Source: Anodontia alba
Taxonomy: Eukaryota > Mollusca > Bivalvia > Lucinida > Lucinidae
Direction of reading: 5' to 3'
NCBI GenBank assembly: GCA_964016985.1
Contig: OZ024827.1
Location: 55,802,137-55,866,136, forward strand
Length of the DNA stretch: 64,000 bases
Every line of letters begins with the position of its first letter. The stretch's first letter is position 1. A program made the translations under genes and the position numbers. A model generated the notes under the pieces. That model had not been told where the DNA came from. It saw only the letters and a list, made by a program, of their open reading frames with translations, and did no database searches. Below are positions 33,870 to 44,759 of the stretch, one piece after another.

Positions 33870-34842
33870 TTTAAACTTTCACTTTCTTTGTAAGAATTAA
33901 AAAAAAAATAACTTTGACGTTATGCGAGTCATTGGAAGAAACAAAGATTGAAAGAAATGAACAAAATCTTAAAAGGTTTGGGACATAGACAACACAAAAC
34001 TTATATTTTTATGAACATACAAGTGAATAGCAACTATACCAAAATAAATACAGTCACAAGACATTAATTAAGGGTACAAAAATAAAAATTGCATTATGAA
34101 GACAAAACAACTGCCTTTCAGCTAAATACACCAAATAAACAAACAAACAAGTAAATAATTAATAACAAAAATAAAAATTGCATTATGAAGACAAAACAAC
34201 TGCCTTTCAGCTAAATACAACAAATAAACAAACAGACAAGTAAATAATTAATAAAGTCACTGGAAGAAACAAAAGTGGAAAGAAATAAAAATCAGATAAG
34301 ATTTGTGACATGTAAACACTAATGCAAAATTATGCTTTTATGAACATACAAGAGAAGTGAATGACCATAATACACAAAATAAATAAATTAATAAATAAGT
34401 TGATGTATCTCTCTCTCTCCCTCTCTCCCTCTCTCTCTCTCTGTCTCTCTTAAAAAATATATAGTGTTAGTTGAACAGTTTTAAGAATTAAGTGCTCATG
34501 ATGTACATGTAAAATGAAAATCAGAATAAATAAAAAATAAATAAATAAATAATTGGTAGAAACAAAGACTGAAAGAAAGAAAATATATTAAACTTTTGTG
34601 ACATATAACATTATAAACAACAACACAATTATTTATAAACATACAACAGGCCTGGATGGATGAATTAGAGTTTTACATCCCTCTCAACTCTTCATTATAG
34701 TGTGAAAATATAGGGTTTTACAAAATATAATAATTCTTTCAAGAAAAATCAAATTATCTCAGTTAAAACTGTTTTATCAAATATAAAAATATATAAAATA
34801 AATAAATAAAAACAATATCTGTAGATATATATTATTCACGGG
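33870..34842. repeat. Degenerate ~300-360-bp repeats flanking the palindrome
   Basis: The phrase CATTGGAAGAAACAAAGATTGAAAG and variants occur at about 33,930, 34,255, 34,553 and again beyond the palindrome at about 37,525, each followed by an A-rich stretch with TGTGACAT and ATGAACATACAA. Inside it, a ~92-bp unit is duplicated at 34,075-34,250, and a CT microsatellite is at 34,409-34,450. The palindrome appears to have inserted into this array. Confidence 0.65.
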
Positions 34843-37352
34843 TAGGAAACTTCATAATCGGAGCCAGTGGCTCTGATAAGCAAATGTTGTTTGTGTCTCC
34901 CGGAGTACGTGCGGCTCTGAATATAGCGGCTGAAAAAAGTAAACAAAAGAGGTAGGTCAGTCACTCGTCGAAATAATCTGTTTTTGTGCGATAGTTTTTC
35001 TCAAAAAGGAGAATTACATGCTGCTCTCAAGCCTTTTAACAGTTTTCTCACCTAATAGATAGCTTGTAAATGTGTACGATCTCGTCTGAATTACTTGTGG
35101 CGTGGGCTGATCGATGCTGAATAAACTAATCACCGAAGGTTCAGCGATGCTATTCCTGGTTATTTTTTCATAAAATGCATATGCGCCTGGACTGTTTGGC
35201 ATTTTTTATGTGTGAAATGATTGTTTGACCTGTCTCACTTACCGAAAAATAAAAATTGACAACAAACTAATGGAAATGGAGGGCAAATAAACAATGGCTC
35301 CAATGGTGTAGGGCGGCTCTGAATATATCGGTCGGCTCTGATGCTGAGGGCTAATGTTTGCAGAACTATTATTATAAAAGACAGCCTCTGTCCAGTTGCG
35401 AGTATTGAAGCCTTGCAGCAGCGTTTGTCTCTTCAGATCTTTGGACATCAATTCTGTGCTGTAAGAGTTGATTTTTGCTCTAAAATGTCTTGACGGGGAC
35501 GTACAACCTTATCAAAACAAGCACAGAAACTGATTATGGCCTCTGGTAGTGGATTTATGTGGATTTTTCTGTTTCAAGATATGCGATGAAATCGATCACG
35601 TCACAGGTGCAATTTTTGTGGTCTCGTTTTAGCAGTAGGGGTAACTATGTATGATAGGGGATAGACATACATAATGTTTTAATTCTCTGAACAAGCGATC
35701 TAGAAGTAGACACTTTTCTTCCATAAACACTCAGAATGAAATCAAAGGTGATAACCAAGCACCATAAATAATTACAAGAATGGCGTTTGGAAGAAGTTTT
35801 AGAGTATCATATCGACCAATTCATGTTTCAAGATTTTTTGTCTCACAAATTTATTTTTGTTTTAGCTTTCTAAGGAATTGTTCTTGCTAGAAGTATGCCA
35901 TATGGGTTATTTCTTCATCTTGCAAATTTCCATCTATTGATACATTCAAAATATGAATTTGACCTAATTTCACACGCAAATGAACATACATATAGTTTAT
36001 TTTTTGTCCGGAAATCATATTTTCAGGATTATAAAAATGTATTTAGTTTCCCAAGCTCCTTCACTATTTCACTTTTCTGACGCTTACCGATGGCTGTTCA
36101 TAAGTGTTTGCTTAACTGAAGCAATATCAATGGATTCCCATTTTTGTCGTGAACCATTAATGGCAAAAACTCTCCGTCTGAACATGTAATCACAATGTCT
36201 TTACATTCTTTTTTACAGTGAAATTAGGTCAAATTCATATTTTGAATGTATCAATAGATGGAAATTTGCAAGATGAAGAAATAACCCATATGGCATACTT
36301 CTAGCAAGAACAATTCCTTAGAAAGCTAAAACAAAAATAAATTTGTGAGACAAAAAATCTTGAAACATGAATTGGTCGATAAGATACTCTAAAACTTCTT
36401 CCAAACGCCATTCTTGTAATTATTTATGGTGCTTGGTTATCACCTTAGATTTCATTCTGAGTGTTTATGAAAGAAAAGTGTCAACGTCTAGATCGCTTGT
36501 TCAGACATTTAAAACATTATGTATGTCTCTATCCCCTATCATACATAGTTACCCCTACCGCTAAAACGAGACCACAAAAATTGCACCTATGACGTGATCG
36601 ATTTCATCGCATATCTTGAAACAGAAATATCCACGTAATCCACTACCAGAGGCCATAATCAATTTCTGTGCTTGTTTTGATAAGGTTGTACGTCCCCGTC
36701 AAGACATTTTAGAGCAAAAATCAACTGTTACAGCACAGAATAGATGTCCAAAGATCAGAAGAGACAAACGTTGCTGCAAGGCTTCAATACTCGCAACTGG
36801 ACAGATTCTGTCTTTTATAATAATAGTTCTGCAAACATTAGCCTTCAGCTATCAGAGCCAACCGATATATTCAGAGCCGCCCTACACCATCGGAGCCATT
36901 GTTTATTTGCCCTCCATTTCCATTAGTTTGTTGTCAATTTTTATTTTTCGGTAAGTGAGACAGGTCAAACAATCATTTCACACATAAAAAATGCCAAACA
37001 GTCCAGGTGCATATGCATTTTTGGAAAAAATAACCAGGAATAGCGTCGCTGAATCTTCGACGATCAGTTTATTCAGCATCGATCAGCCCACGCCACAAGT
37101 AATTCAGACGAGATCGTACACATTTACAAACTATCTATTATGTGAGAAAACTGTTAAAAGACTTGAGAGCAGCATGTAATTCTCCTTTTTGAGAAAAACT
37201 ACCCCACAAAAACAGATTCTTTCGACCAGTGACTGACCTACCTCTTTTGTTTACTTTTTTTCAGCCACTATATTCAGAGCCGCACGTGCTCCGGAAGACG
37301 CACACAACATTTTCTTATCAGTGCCACTGGCTCCGATTATGAAGTTTCCTGA
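34843..37352. mobile_element. 2.5-kb long inverted repeat (foldback-like element)
   Basis: 34,843-35,973 and 36,218-37,352 are inverted copies of ~1.13 kb around a 244-bp spacer. The outer tips read AGGAAACTTCATAATCGG. The innermost ~200 bp of the arms are almost identical, while the outer third shows many substitutions and small indels. A 62-codon frame (starting MPNSPGAYAF) is present in both arms, pointing outward (35,014-35,202 minus, 36,991-37,179 plus), with mostly non-synonymous differences, so I do not claim it as a gene. The short word GGCTCTGA/GGAGCCA is iterated in the arms. No transposase and no convincing target duplication. It could be a foldback transposon or a chromosomal palindrome. 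Confidence 0.8.
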
Positions 37353-38160
37353 CCATGTTATTTAGTTGTTAAAAAGTGATTTAATATGGTCTTTGCCCTC
37401 CATAAGTTAGACAAGAAAAAACCGAAGCCTTGATTTTAAAAAAAATAGTTTGTTCAGTTTTGCAACTTTCACTGTAAATTTAATTATTAAAGAAAAAAAC
37501 AAAACAAAACTTGACATTAAGTGAGTTCCTGGAAGGAAAAAATTGAAAGAAATAGAAAAAGGTTTAAAGATTTGTGATATATTATAAACGACACAAGTAT
37601 AATTTCTGATATATGATACGGAAAATAATATCACTAAGTGCTATTTATGATTTATGAAAAAAAAAAAAAAAAAACAACTAAAAAAACCCAAAAAAAACAA
37701 ATATCAAAGTAAACTTACTTAAAAACTGCGAAGTCGGTTTTAAAAAATTAAAAAATTAAAAAAAAAATTTCAGTTTTATCCTTCATCTTTGATACAAAGT
37801 CATTGTCATCTTAAACTATCAAATAGATACAAAGTAATTTTACCAATAAAAAGGAATAAATGAATGAAAATTAATATATGACAAAATAAAGATCCCTTCT
37901 AAAACATATCTTTTGCATTTAAGGACAGTGTTACCAACACAATTTTGGAGTGGTAAATGTCCTCTTTTACATTAAGAGGAGTGGGTAAATGTCTGGATGG
38001 GTAAATGTCCGGTGGGTAAATGCCCGGGTTGCTAACATTATCACAGACTATACCCCATTTGAAACAGTTGAGTAGCAAAAATTATTATTTATTTTTTGCC
38101 AAAGATTACTGAAAACCTGAGAAAATTTGGTTATTCTACCAGATGAAAAATCCTGTGATT
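37353..38160. other. AT-rich stretch with the fourth array copy
   Basis: 37,430-37,620 resembles the units at 33.9-34.6 kb. 37,960-38,030 contains GGGTAAATGTCCGG iterated three to four times. Nothing else recognised. Confidence 0.45.
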
Positions 38161-38164
38161 AAAA

Positions 38165-39855
38165 TCTAATCACATGTTCAATATGTGAAGTTCTAGATTA
38201 GATCAGGAATCCGCGCATTATGACCTTGTTTGTTGCTGCTCGTCCATACATTGTTTCATTCGATACAACCCACCATAAGTCCGGCACATCATTTTCTAAT
38301 ATAGCTTGCTATATGCAAATTCTAGATTACCATATGCATCCGCGCATTCTGATCTTGTTCTTCACTGCTAGGCCATGCATATATATTGTTTCATTCTATA
38401 TGATCTGCCATTACTCCGACACATCGTCTTCTAATAATCAAATATAGCATGCTATATGCGAAATTCTAGATTAGCATGTGAATTTGCGCATTCTGATCTT
38501 GTTTGCTGCTGCTGATTCATACATTGTTTCATTCGATACCATCTGCCGTTACTCCGACACATCTTCTAACATTTAAATATTAAAGCTTGCTAAATGCGAA
38601 ATTCTAGATAACCATGTGCATCCACGCACTCTGATCTGGTTCATTGCTGCTTGTCCATATATTGTCTCATTCCATATGATCTGTCATTACTCCTGCACAT
38701 TGTCTCGACTCATGTGCATGTACGATGTGATAATGCATGACCGTGAGCGAGTGCATTATCGCACATACACGCGCAGAACCATGGTATATTAAACTGATTT
38801 ATCTCATTTGCATGTATGTAGATCATCTTTCATGCTAAATATATTGGGAATTTTGTACACTATGTGATAAATATAGGACACCCGAGCATTCTGGTTTCGT
38901 TCTTTGCTGCCCATCTGTACATTGTTTTATTCGATACGATCTGCCAACAGTCCGGCACATCATCTTCTAATATTTAAATAAAGCGTGCTATAAACGCGAA
39001 ATTCTAGATTAGCATGTGCATGTGCATCCGTTCATTCTGATCTGGTTCATTGCTATTTGTCTGTACATTATTTTATTCAATAGACCTTTTTAAACATTAT
39101 GTCACACAATAAACATCATTCGAAACCTCTCAGTCTTTAACGCAGAGTACGTTCTAGCCTCATTCCTATTGGATGGCAGAAAGTTGTTGTTTACGTTTAT
39201 CGGACAGTGTAATTGCCTATATTTCTTCAGAAAAATAAAGCAGTTTCATTCGTCAAAGGTTTCTTTTCAGAAGAGATTCCCATCCCATGATCATTTAAAT
39301 GTCATAAACACAAATATTGACATATGTTTTGACAATATACAAGCTAAAATTAGGCGTAAAAATGGTCACCATAAAGCAATATTGCGGTTGCGCGGGTGCC
39401 TGCTAATATCGGAAAAATATCATTGAAACATTTGTATTAGAAAACACAGTCAGATTGCTTTTAAAGCTTCATTTTATAACATTAGATAAAATCTACGATT
39501 AAATATTAACCAAAAGGAATTTATTATCCAAGTAAAATTTGGCTTGTATCAACAGGTATCTATGGAACCGGAAATGTTTTTTCCAGCCACTATTTTTGGT
39601 CACGTGGCATAATATCGTAATCACGTGGTCACTAGCCCTGATGAAAACAATAACATTAAAAAGGTCTATACAATCTGCCATTACTCCAGCACATTGTCTT
39701 ACATTTAGAAAAATTGCTTGCAATATGCAAAATTCTAGATTAGACTGTGCATCAGCGCATTCTGATCTGGGTAATTGCTGCTCGTCCATACATGTACATT
39801 TGTTTCATTTGATAGGATCTGCTGTTACTGCAGCACATTGCCACGTGCTAAAGAT
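38165..39855. repeat. ~140-bp tandem repeat array
   Basis: Units contain GCGCATTCTGATCTTGTT, TGCTGCTCGTCCATACATTG, TTTCATTCGATACGATCTGCC and GCTATATGCGAAATTCTAGA, starting at about 38,195, 38,335, 38,475, 38,615, 38,885, 39,030 and, after a MITE insertion, at 39,669. The unit at 38,700-38,870 is replaced by unrelated sequence. No coding content. Confidence 0.8.
39083..39666. mobile_element. 584-bp MITE with TA target duplication
   Basis: It begins GACCTTTTTAAACATTATG and ends with the complement CAATAACATTAAAAAGGTC. TA flanks both ends (39,081-39,082 and 39,667-39,668), and the surrounding tandem repeat supplies the uninterrupted version (TTCGATACGATCTGCC in other units). An 85-codon open frame at 39,169 has no recognisable features. 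Tc1/mariner-type mobilisation is likely. Confidence 0.8.
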
Positions 39856-40535
39856 TACAAGCTTTGAATAATCAGGCCAAAAATGTTTTCTCAGTGGGAA
39901 TTATAACACCTTCATGAAAGCCCTCCAGCAAATTATTTGTGACTGACCACATAATTGTCATGATATGCACAGTGCATCTTATTTGAAAAGTAACAGTCCC
40001 AACAAGTAAAAAGGAACCTATTCATATTTAACAAATCTGATCAGTCTGTGCATTAGCTGGATACTGTGATTAATGTATTACAATATTTTATACCAATGAC
40101 CTAATCAGCAAACTGAGTGGACACCATTCTGCACCAGACTGCGTCACACACTCTGATCTGAATAACACATATGCACAAAAGGACATTTTCACTGGATAAG
40201 GATCTAATGAAAAGATTAGCATTGATGACACATAATTTTAGCAATAAATTTCAGAGAAGTAGATTATCTGCTCCAGCATATTTTATTCTTTAATAAAAGG
40301 AAAGAAATATTACTCAAAACAATTATAACAAAATTCTTTGATCTTGATTAGGCTGCACAAGCTAATGGTTTGTTCCACACTGGTCATATATATGAGCCCC
40401 TACGAATACAAATAAGAAATGACCTTATGGCACAAACAGCTGCAATTTAGTTTTCTTGAAAAATTGTTTTGGACATCTTCTCGCAAACCATAAGGCAAAT
40501 GAAGTTGAAACTTAAGATGACTTGATCTGTAGTAA
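39856..40535. other. Unannotated stretch
   Basis: No recognisable gene or repeat. Confidence 0.35.
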
Positions 40536-40539
40536 CTTG

Positions 40540-41170
40540 ACTAGAATTGGGATCTTGAAGACAAATGACGTTTTTATCCTGCTAGAAGATCTACCATGGT
40601 GGAGAAGCTGAATTAGTAAAGAAGTTGTCAACCCTTTTGGGTTATATGACAACTTTTTACTGATAGGAACACCACCCCACAGGGCTATACTGCCAGGGGT
40701 AAGACTCATCTTGGTGGCGACTTATGGGTGCGGAGAGCATCCATGGATCCAGAGTCTGTCCACCAGTCAACCAGGCACCAGTCAACCAGTCATCAGTCAA
40801 CCAGTCACTGGTCAACCAGTCATTGGTCATTCTTCACCATAGTCAGCTTCACCAGGCACCAGTCAACCGACAACCAGGCACCTGTCAACCCGGGAAACTT
40901 ATCTACGGTCAGCCAGGCACTGTACTACCAGGCACCAGTCAACGGGCAACCAGTCACTGGTCAACCAGTCACTGGTCAACGTCACCAGTCAACCAGGCAC
41001 CGGGCAATCAGTCACCGGTCATCTGATACCAGGCACCAGGCACCGGTCAACCAGGCACCTGCCATTATGCGAGATTACCAGGGACTGGATACCACAGATA
41101 CCGGGCAACTTGGCACCGGGCACTGCTCACCAGGCACCGGTCAACTTACTGGGCAATGGTCATCAAACAA
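40540..41170 (+). pseudogene. Relic of DIRS-like ORF1 region with 15-bp repeats
   Basis: ACCATGGTGGAGAAGCTGA...GGGTTATATGACAAC...CCCCACAGGGCTATACTGCC (40,591-40,695) matches the segments at 47,385-47,500 and 49,470-49,580 in the Y elements. It is followed, as there, by an array of CCAGTCAACCAGGCACC / CAGTCACTGGTCAA units (40,755-41,165). Here the array is more irregular and the left terminal repeat is missing, so it is an older or truncated copy. Frames stay open across the array only because the unit is a multiple of three. Confidence 0.7.
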
Positions 41171-41750
41171 CAGCGATTGGTTTGAACACCAGGTAGCCAA
41201 TTAGATGAAAGGAGTTCTGTGCATTCATTATCAAATGAGCCTCAGAATCCTAGGTATTCTTAATTATCATTGAATCAGAACTATCAATTACGAACGAACT
41301 TCTGAAATTAATGAATGATAAGAAAAGAGTGTAATGTTTGAGGAAATTGCCAGAATTTAGTATTGTCATCGAACATTGGACAATACTTAAAACATTATAC
41401 ATCTGTTCCTCTTAAATACGTATCAAAAGAGATCAAGTTTTTTAATGGATCTCCACCCCATTAAGCTTACCGCAAGGGGTGAGCCCCATACTTTTGTCCT
41501 ATAAAATATAAAGTTGGGCATCTTCCTTTTCTTCTTTAGTTTCTTTGTTCTCTTTCCATAGAAGCACAGAGACAAAGAAATCAATATATAAGAAAAGAAG
41601 TAGCTGATCCTTTTCTTGGTACATTTGATTATCATGAACGGTATCATAGATCCAAACATATTTCCCCCAGGTTGTTAATGTTCATGTAAACAATTCTTTT
41701 TCATCTGTCATTACTGACAATGACCAATCCTAATCAGCTGTGTGATGTGT
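41171..41750. other. Unannotated stretch beside ORF1 relic
   Basis: 41,448-41,490 (TCCACCCCATTAAGC...CAAGGGGTGAGCCCCAT) loosely repeats the CCCCACCCCATATGGC...GGGGTAAGACCCAT phrase of the Y elements. The rest is unrecognised. Confidence 0.4.
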
Positions 41751-41752
41751 TA

Positions 41753-42590
41753 TTATTTGTGTGTTCTAAGATGGCTGATGAGACCAATCTTAGCTCTAAA
41801 CTGCCTGTTGCAGATAGAACAAGAGAGGTCTGAGGAGGAAAGCTCTGTTGGTGATGCCTTAGCTCTGGCTTTCCGCTGTGCACATTTCTGCTCGGCTTCG
41901 CTGATTCTTTTTGCTTCGTATTCACCAGCTCCCCTTTTTATGAGGCCTCGCCACTTTGTACGATCTTGTGCAATCTGTTCCCATGACTCTGTTAGTATCA
42001 GTCAAGTTCTCTACCAACTAGAGCTGTTCTTCGCTCAGGTCTGTCAGAACTAGAACTGTCCATTAGGGTGTGCACATTCCAAGCACCAATGGTAAGAGGT
42101 ATCACCTTCATCTTCTTTTTTCTTGTTTGACCGCTAAGTGGGATTCCCACTGATCGCGGTTTGAAGCAGGCAATTGTTTAGGGCACCTTTTCTAGCCCCT
42201 TCCCCATGCTACGGGGGTGAGCAGTGCGATCCTAAAAAGGTCTGCTCAGTCGCTCAGTTCGGCTGCCGAATTCCCCATACTGCTTCGCTCTTAAGGAAAG
42301 CGACCATATAGAACCAAGCCGCCTGTGTGCAGGTCCGCAACTACAGCTTCCAGTGTTTCTTCACCTGCTGCTTTGCCGCTCGCCCATCGCCACAGGGCTT
42401 TTGTATGATTTGCATATATGTGCTTGCTGTGAATGTGTGTTGCTGATTAAGATGACATGCGCTGTGAATTGGATTATAGTGAGGAAGAGGCGTGCAGTGT
42501 CAACCTCACTCTCTCATCCTGACCTAGCTGGATCCAGAGGCAAGACAGTGTCAGGACATCTGGAGCTAAGACCGGATGCAATGCTCAAGT
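41753..42590 (-). mobile_element. Internally deleted LINE, minus strand
   Basis: On the minus strand, 42,113 to about 42,014 encodes the start of an APE endonuclease (TIGAWNVHTLMDSS, then DRPERRTALV), ending at a TGA. It is followed at once, in another phase, by the extreme C-terminus of the same kind of LINE: WRGLIKRGAGEYEAKRI, then a C2H2 finger (CSICNRQF...LISHLRTHK) and a stop at 41,753. Everything between (rest of endonuclease, RT) is absent. GC-rich 5'-UTR-like sequence extends to about 42,590. It is thus a non-autonomous deletion derivative. The RT-domain LINE at 24.4 kb has a different tail, so this is another family. Confidence 0.75.
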
Positions 42591-42599
42591 AAACAATAC

Positions 42600-44750
42600 A
42601 GCCTGAGAGAGTGGTATAAAAACATCTAAATTATAATCAATATTGGGTGTATTTATCAAGGATTTAGGGACAGTCTACGAAATAGATACCTGATCCTTCG
42701 ATAGGTGGACTATGAAATCCTCTAAAATTTACCGGAGACATGTCTGAGATTTTTTGGAAGATCATGCGCCTTTTTGTCAGAAATTGAACTATTACATATT
42801 GCGTTAAACTTCCTTATTAGTTCTTTCCTATCTAATCGATAGAAATACTTCCAAGCATATCAAGAATTATAAGGAATAGACTTGGTAAAACATACACATC
42901 AATAGTCAAAGTCTGACTTCTGGGATGTGTTATGCAAATAAATAATAAAGTTATTTTAATTAAATGTCCTCTCTAGAGTCTGACGATTTGCATAGAAAGT
43001 CTAGTAGAGGTAAATATTCTATTTTATAGAATATGGGAAACAGCTAACAATAAGACTATTAGTCCCATTTTACTTTACATGTATTTTGTTGACAATTATT
43101 AATACCTGTTACAAGAGTCCATGTCTTGTCCAGACTCTTGGAAAAGGTAAATTATTAATCAGAGATATAGACATTCGTATTAAGGCATTAATAAATTTGA
43201 TACATTTTTATTTAATATTTGCCTTACCTAATTAATCTGGATAATTTTAGTCTAGAGGAGAAATGTTCCAATTAACTCTATTCTCAGATCAAGAAGTTAC
43301 AAATATAATTGTGAAGTATACCGGTAATATAGATTTTGGCTTCTCCTGAGAATAATAAATTAGCATATCTGGCTATGGGAATGTTTAAAAACCCATACAG
43401 CCGATAAATTTCTAGACCTAAGCAAGCTTATCGTACAGGTCTACAATTAATCATAATCCTTAAAGGGGAATGCAATATAAGTTATATCTTGGAGTAAAGT
43501 GCTTAACAAGCCATTAATTTTGATGCAAGAATTTTCAAAATTGGCCTAAAAATAAGGAAATTATGGTGGTTTGAATATATTTAAAATGCTGCCATATTGT
43601 AGGCTTAGTGATGTAACACTGCCCAAATTAAATATGCAAAAGCAAATTTTAAAGGGTTTCTAAGAAAAATTTTGCTACAGATTTTCTATTATCTTTTAAT
43701 TCTAGTGACAAGCAATCATTTCCCCAAAAATAAACCAACTTTATGACAATAACTACTTTTATCAAACGAATTTTAATTTTTATGAAATCTCATTAAATAT
43801 TCAAAATGGCGGCGCCCATTCCATCAGTGTTGAAATATTCAATTGTCTATAACTTACTTAATGATCCACCGATTTTGATTAAATTTGTGTCAGAATTCAT
43901 TGTTTGTAAAGTTCTTTACTTTAAAGCACAATACTTTTTAGGGTTGCGTTCCCCTTTAAGTCTGATACAAAAGGAATTTTCTATGATGAGTATTAATGCA
44001 ATGAGTAGTTCTACTTCCTCTAAACATAAATGATATTTACATGTTATAAAACCAATTCTTCCACTATCTTTACACATCATCGGATTCCAGTGGAAGAAAG
44101 ATTGGTATATTTATGAAACATTAAGGTAATAAAAGTCCTAATATTGTTAAAGAATATTTCAGGACTAAATTCAGTTCTCTTTCTCATCTACAGGACGTTC
44201 CGATAAAGATGAGTCAGTTTTCCTTCCCGTTGTTAAGAGAATAACAAGTCTCCATTATCGGGAAATGGAAAGGGTAGCAAATCTGGAAAGTTACAATCTT
44301 CACTTCTGGATATGTTTTATCATTAAGATAACGGAAATAATATCTGACCATGGATATTTCCATTTAATATATAAGAAGACAACCAAGTCGATATCGTGAT
44401 AGACTGGATTGTCTTAAAAAATTCTTATGGATCATCTTAGACGATTAAGTCATTATGAAGCTCCTTAACGTACACTTAACAATTGGATCCTCCTATTTTG
44501 CTGCACTGTCTCCGAAATGTAACTTAATTAGTACATTGATACGTGTTGTAAACATGGATGTTATCGCTACGAGTCTTCGTTAACAGGCCATCTAAAAATT
44601 ATTAGACAATAAGTAGACATATTATATGTGGTGCATAATGTCTATCATCATATTGTCATCATCATGTCAAGTTAAGAATTGATTCCAGAAAACTAAATAA
44701 ATTAGATTCTGAACTATAGGTTAAAAATCTAGTATTTTAATGTATATAAG
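42600..44750. other. Diverged relative of the Y-element interior
   Basis: ACAAGAGTCCATGTC at 43,113 followed by a GACTCTTGGAAAAG and AAGGCATTAATAAATTTG, and CTAGACCTAAGCAAGC...GTACAGGTCTACA at 43,412, resemble phrases in the Y interior (52,140-52,330 and 55,610-55,800). The order differs and the similarity is patchy. With the ORF1 relic at 40.5 kb it may be an ancient, rearranged Y copy. A MITE interrupts it at 43,464. No coding frame recognised. Confidence 0.35.
43464..43955. mobile_element. 492-bp MITE flanked by TTAA
   Basis: AGGGGAATGCAA at the left faces TTGCGTTCCCCT at the right, each directly bordered by TTAA (43,460-43,463 and 43,956-43,959). TTAA duplication is the mark of piggyBac and Kolobok transposons. 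The interior has an inverted pair CTGCCATATTG / CAAAATGGCGGCG. The 75-codon frame beginning MAAPIPS at 43,806 runs out through the terminal repeat and is not a credible gene. Confidence 0.8.
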
Positions 44751-44759
44751 TTAGATTTT

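Noticed and set aside
35014..37179. A duplicated 62-codon gene (MPNSPGAYAF...) in the palindrome arms
   Set aside because: Differences between arms are mostly non-synonymous, no domain is recognised, and conservation is explained by the palindrome itself.
40724..41204. 158-codon ORF rich in S/T/Q/H
   Set aside because: It is one of several frames left open by the 15-bp ORF1-type repeat; the upstream coding context is missing.
43806..44033. 75-codon ORF starting ATGGCGGCGCCC
   Set aside because: It begins inside the TTAA MITE and reads out through its terminal repeat; no protein features.
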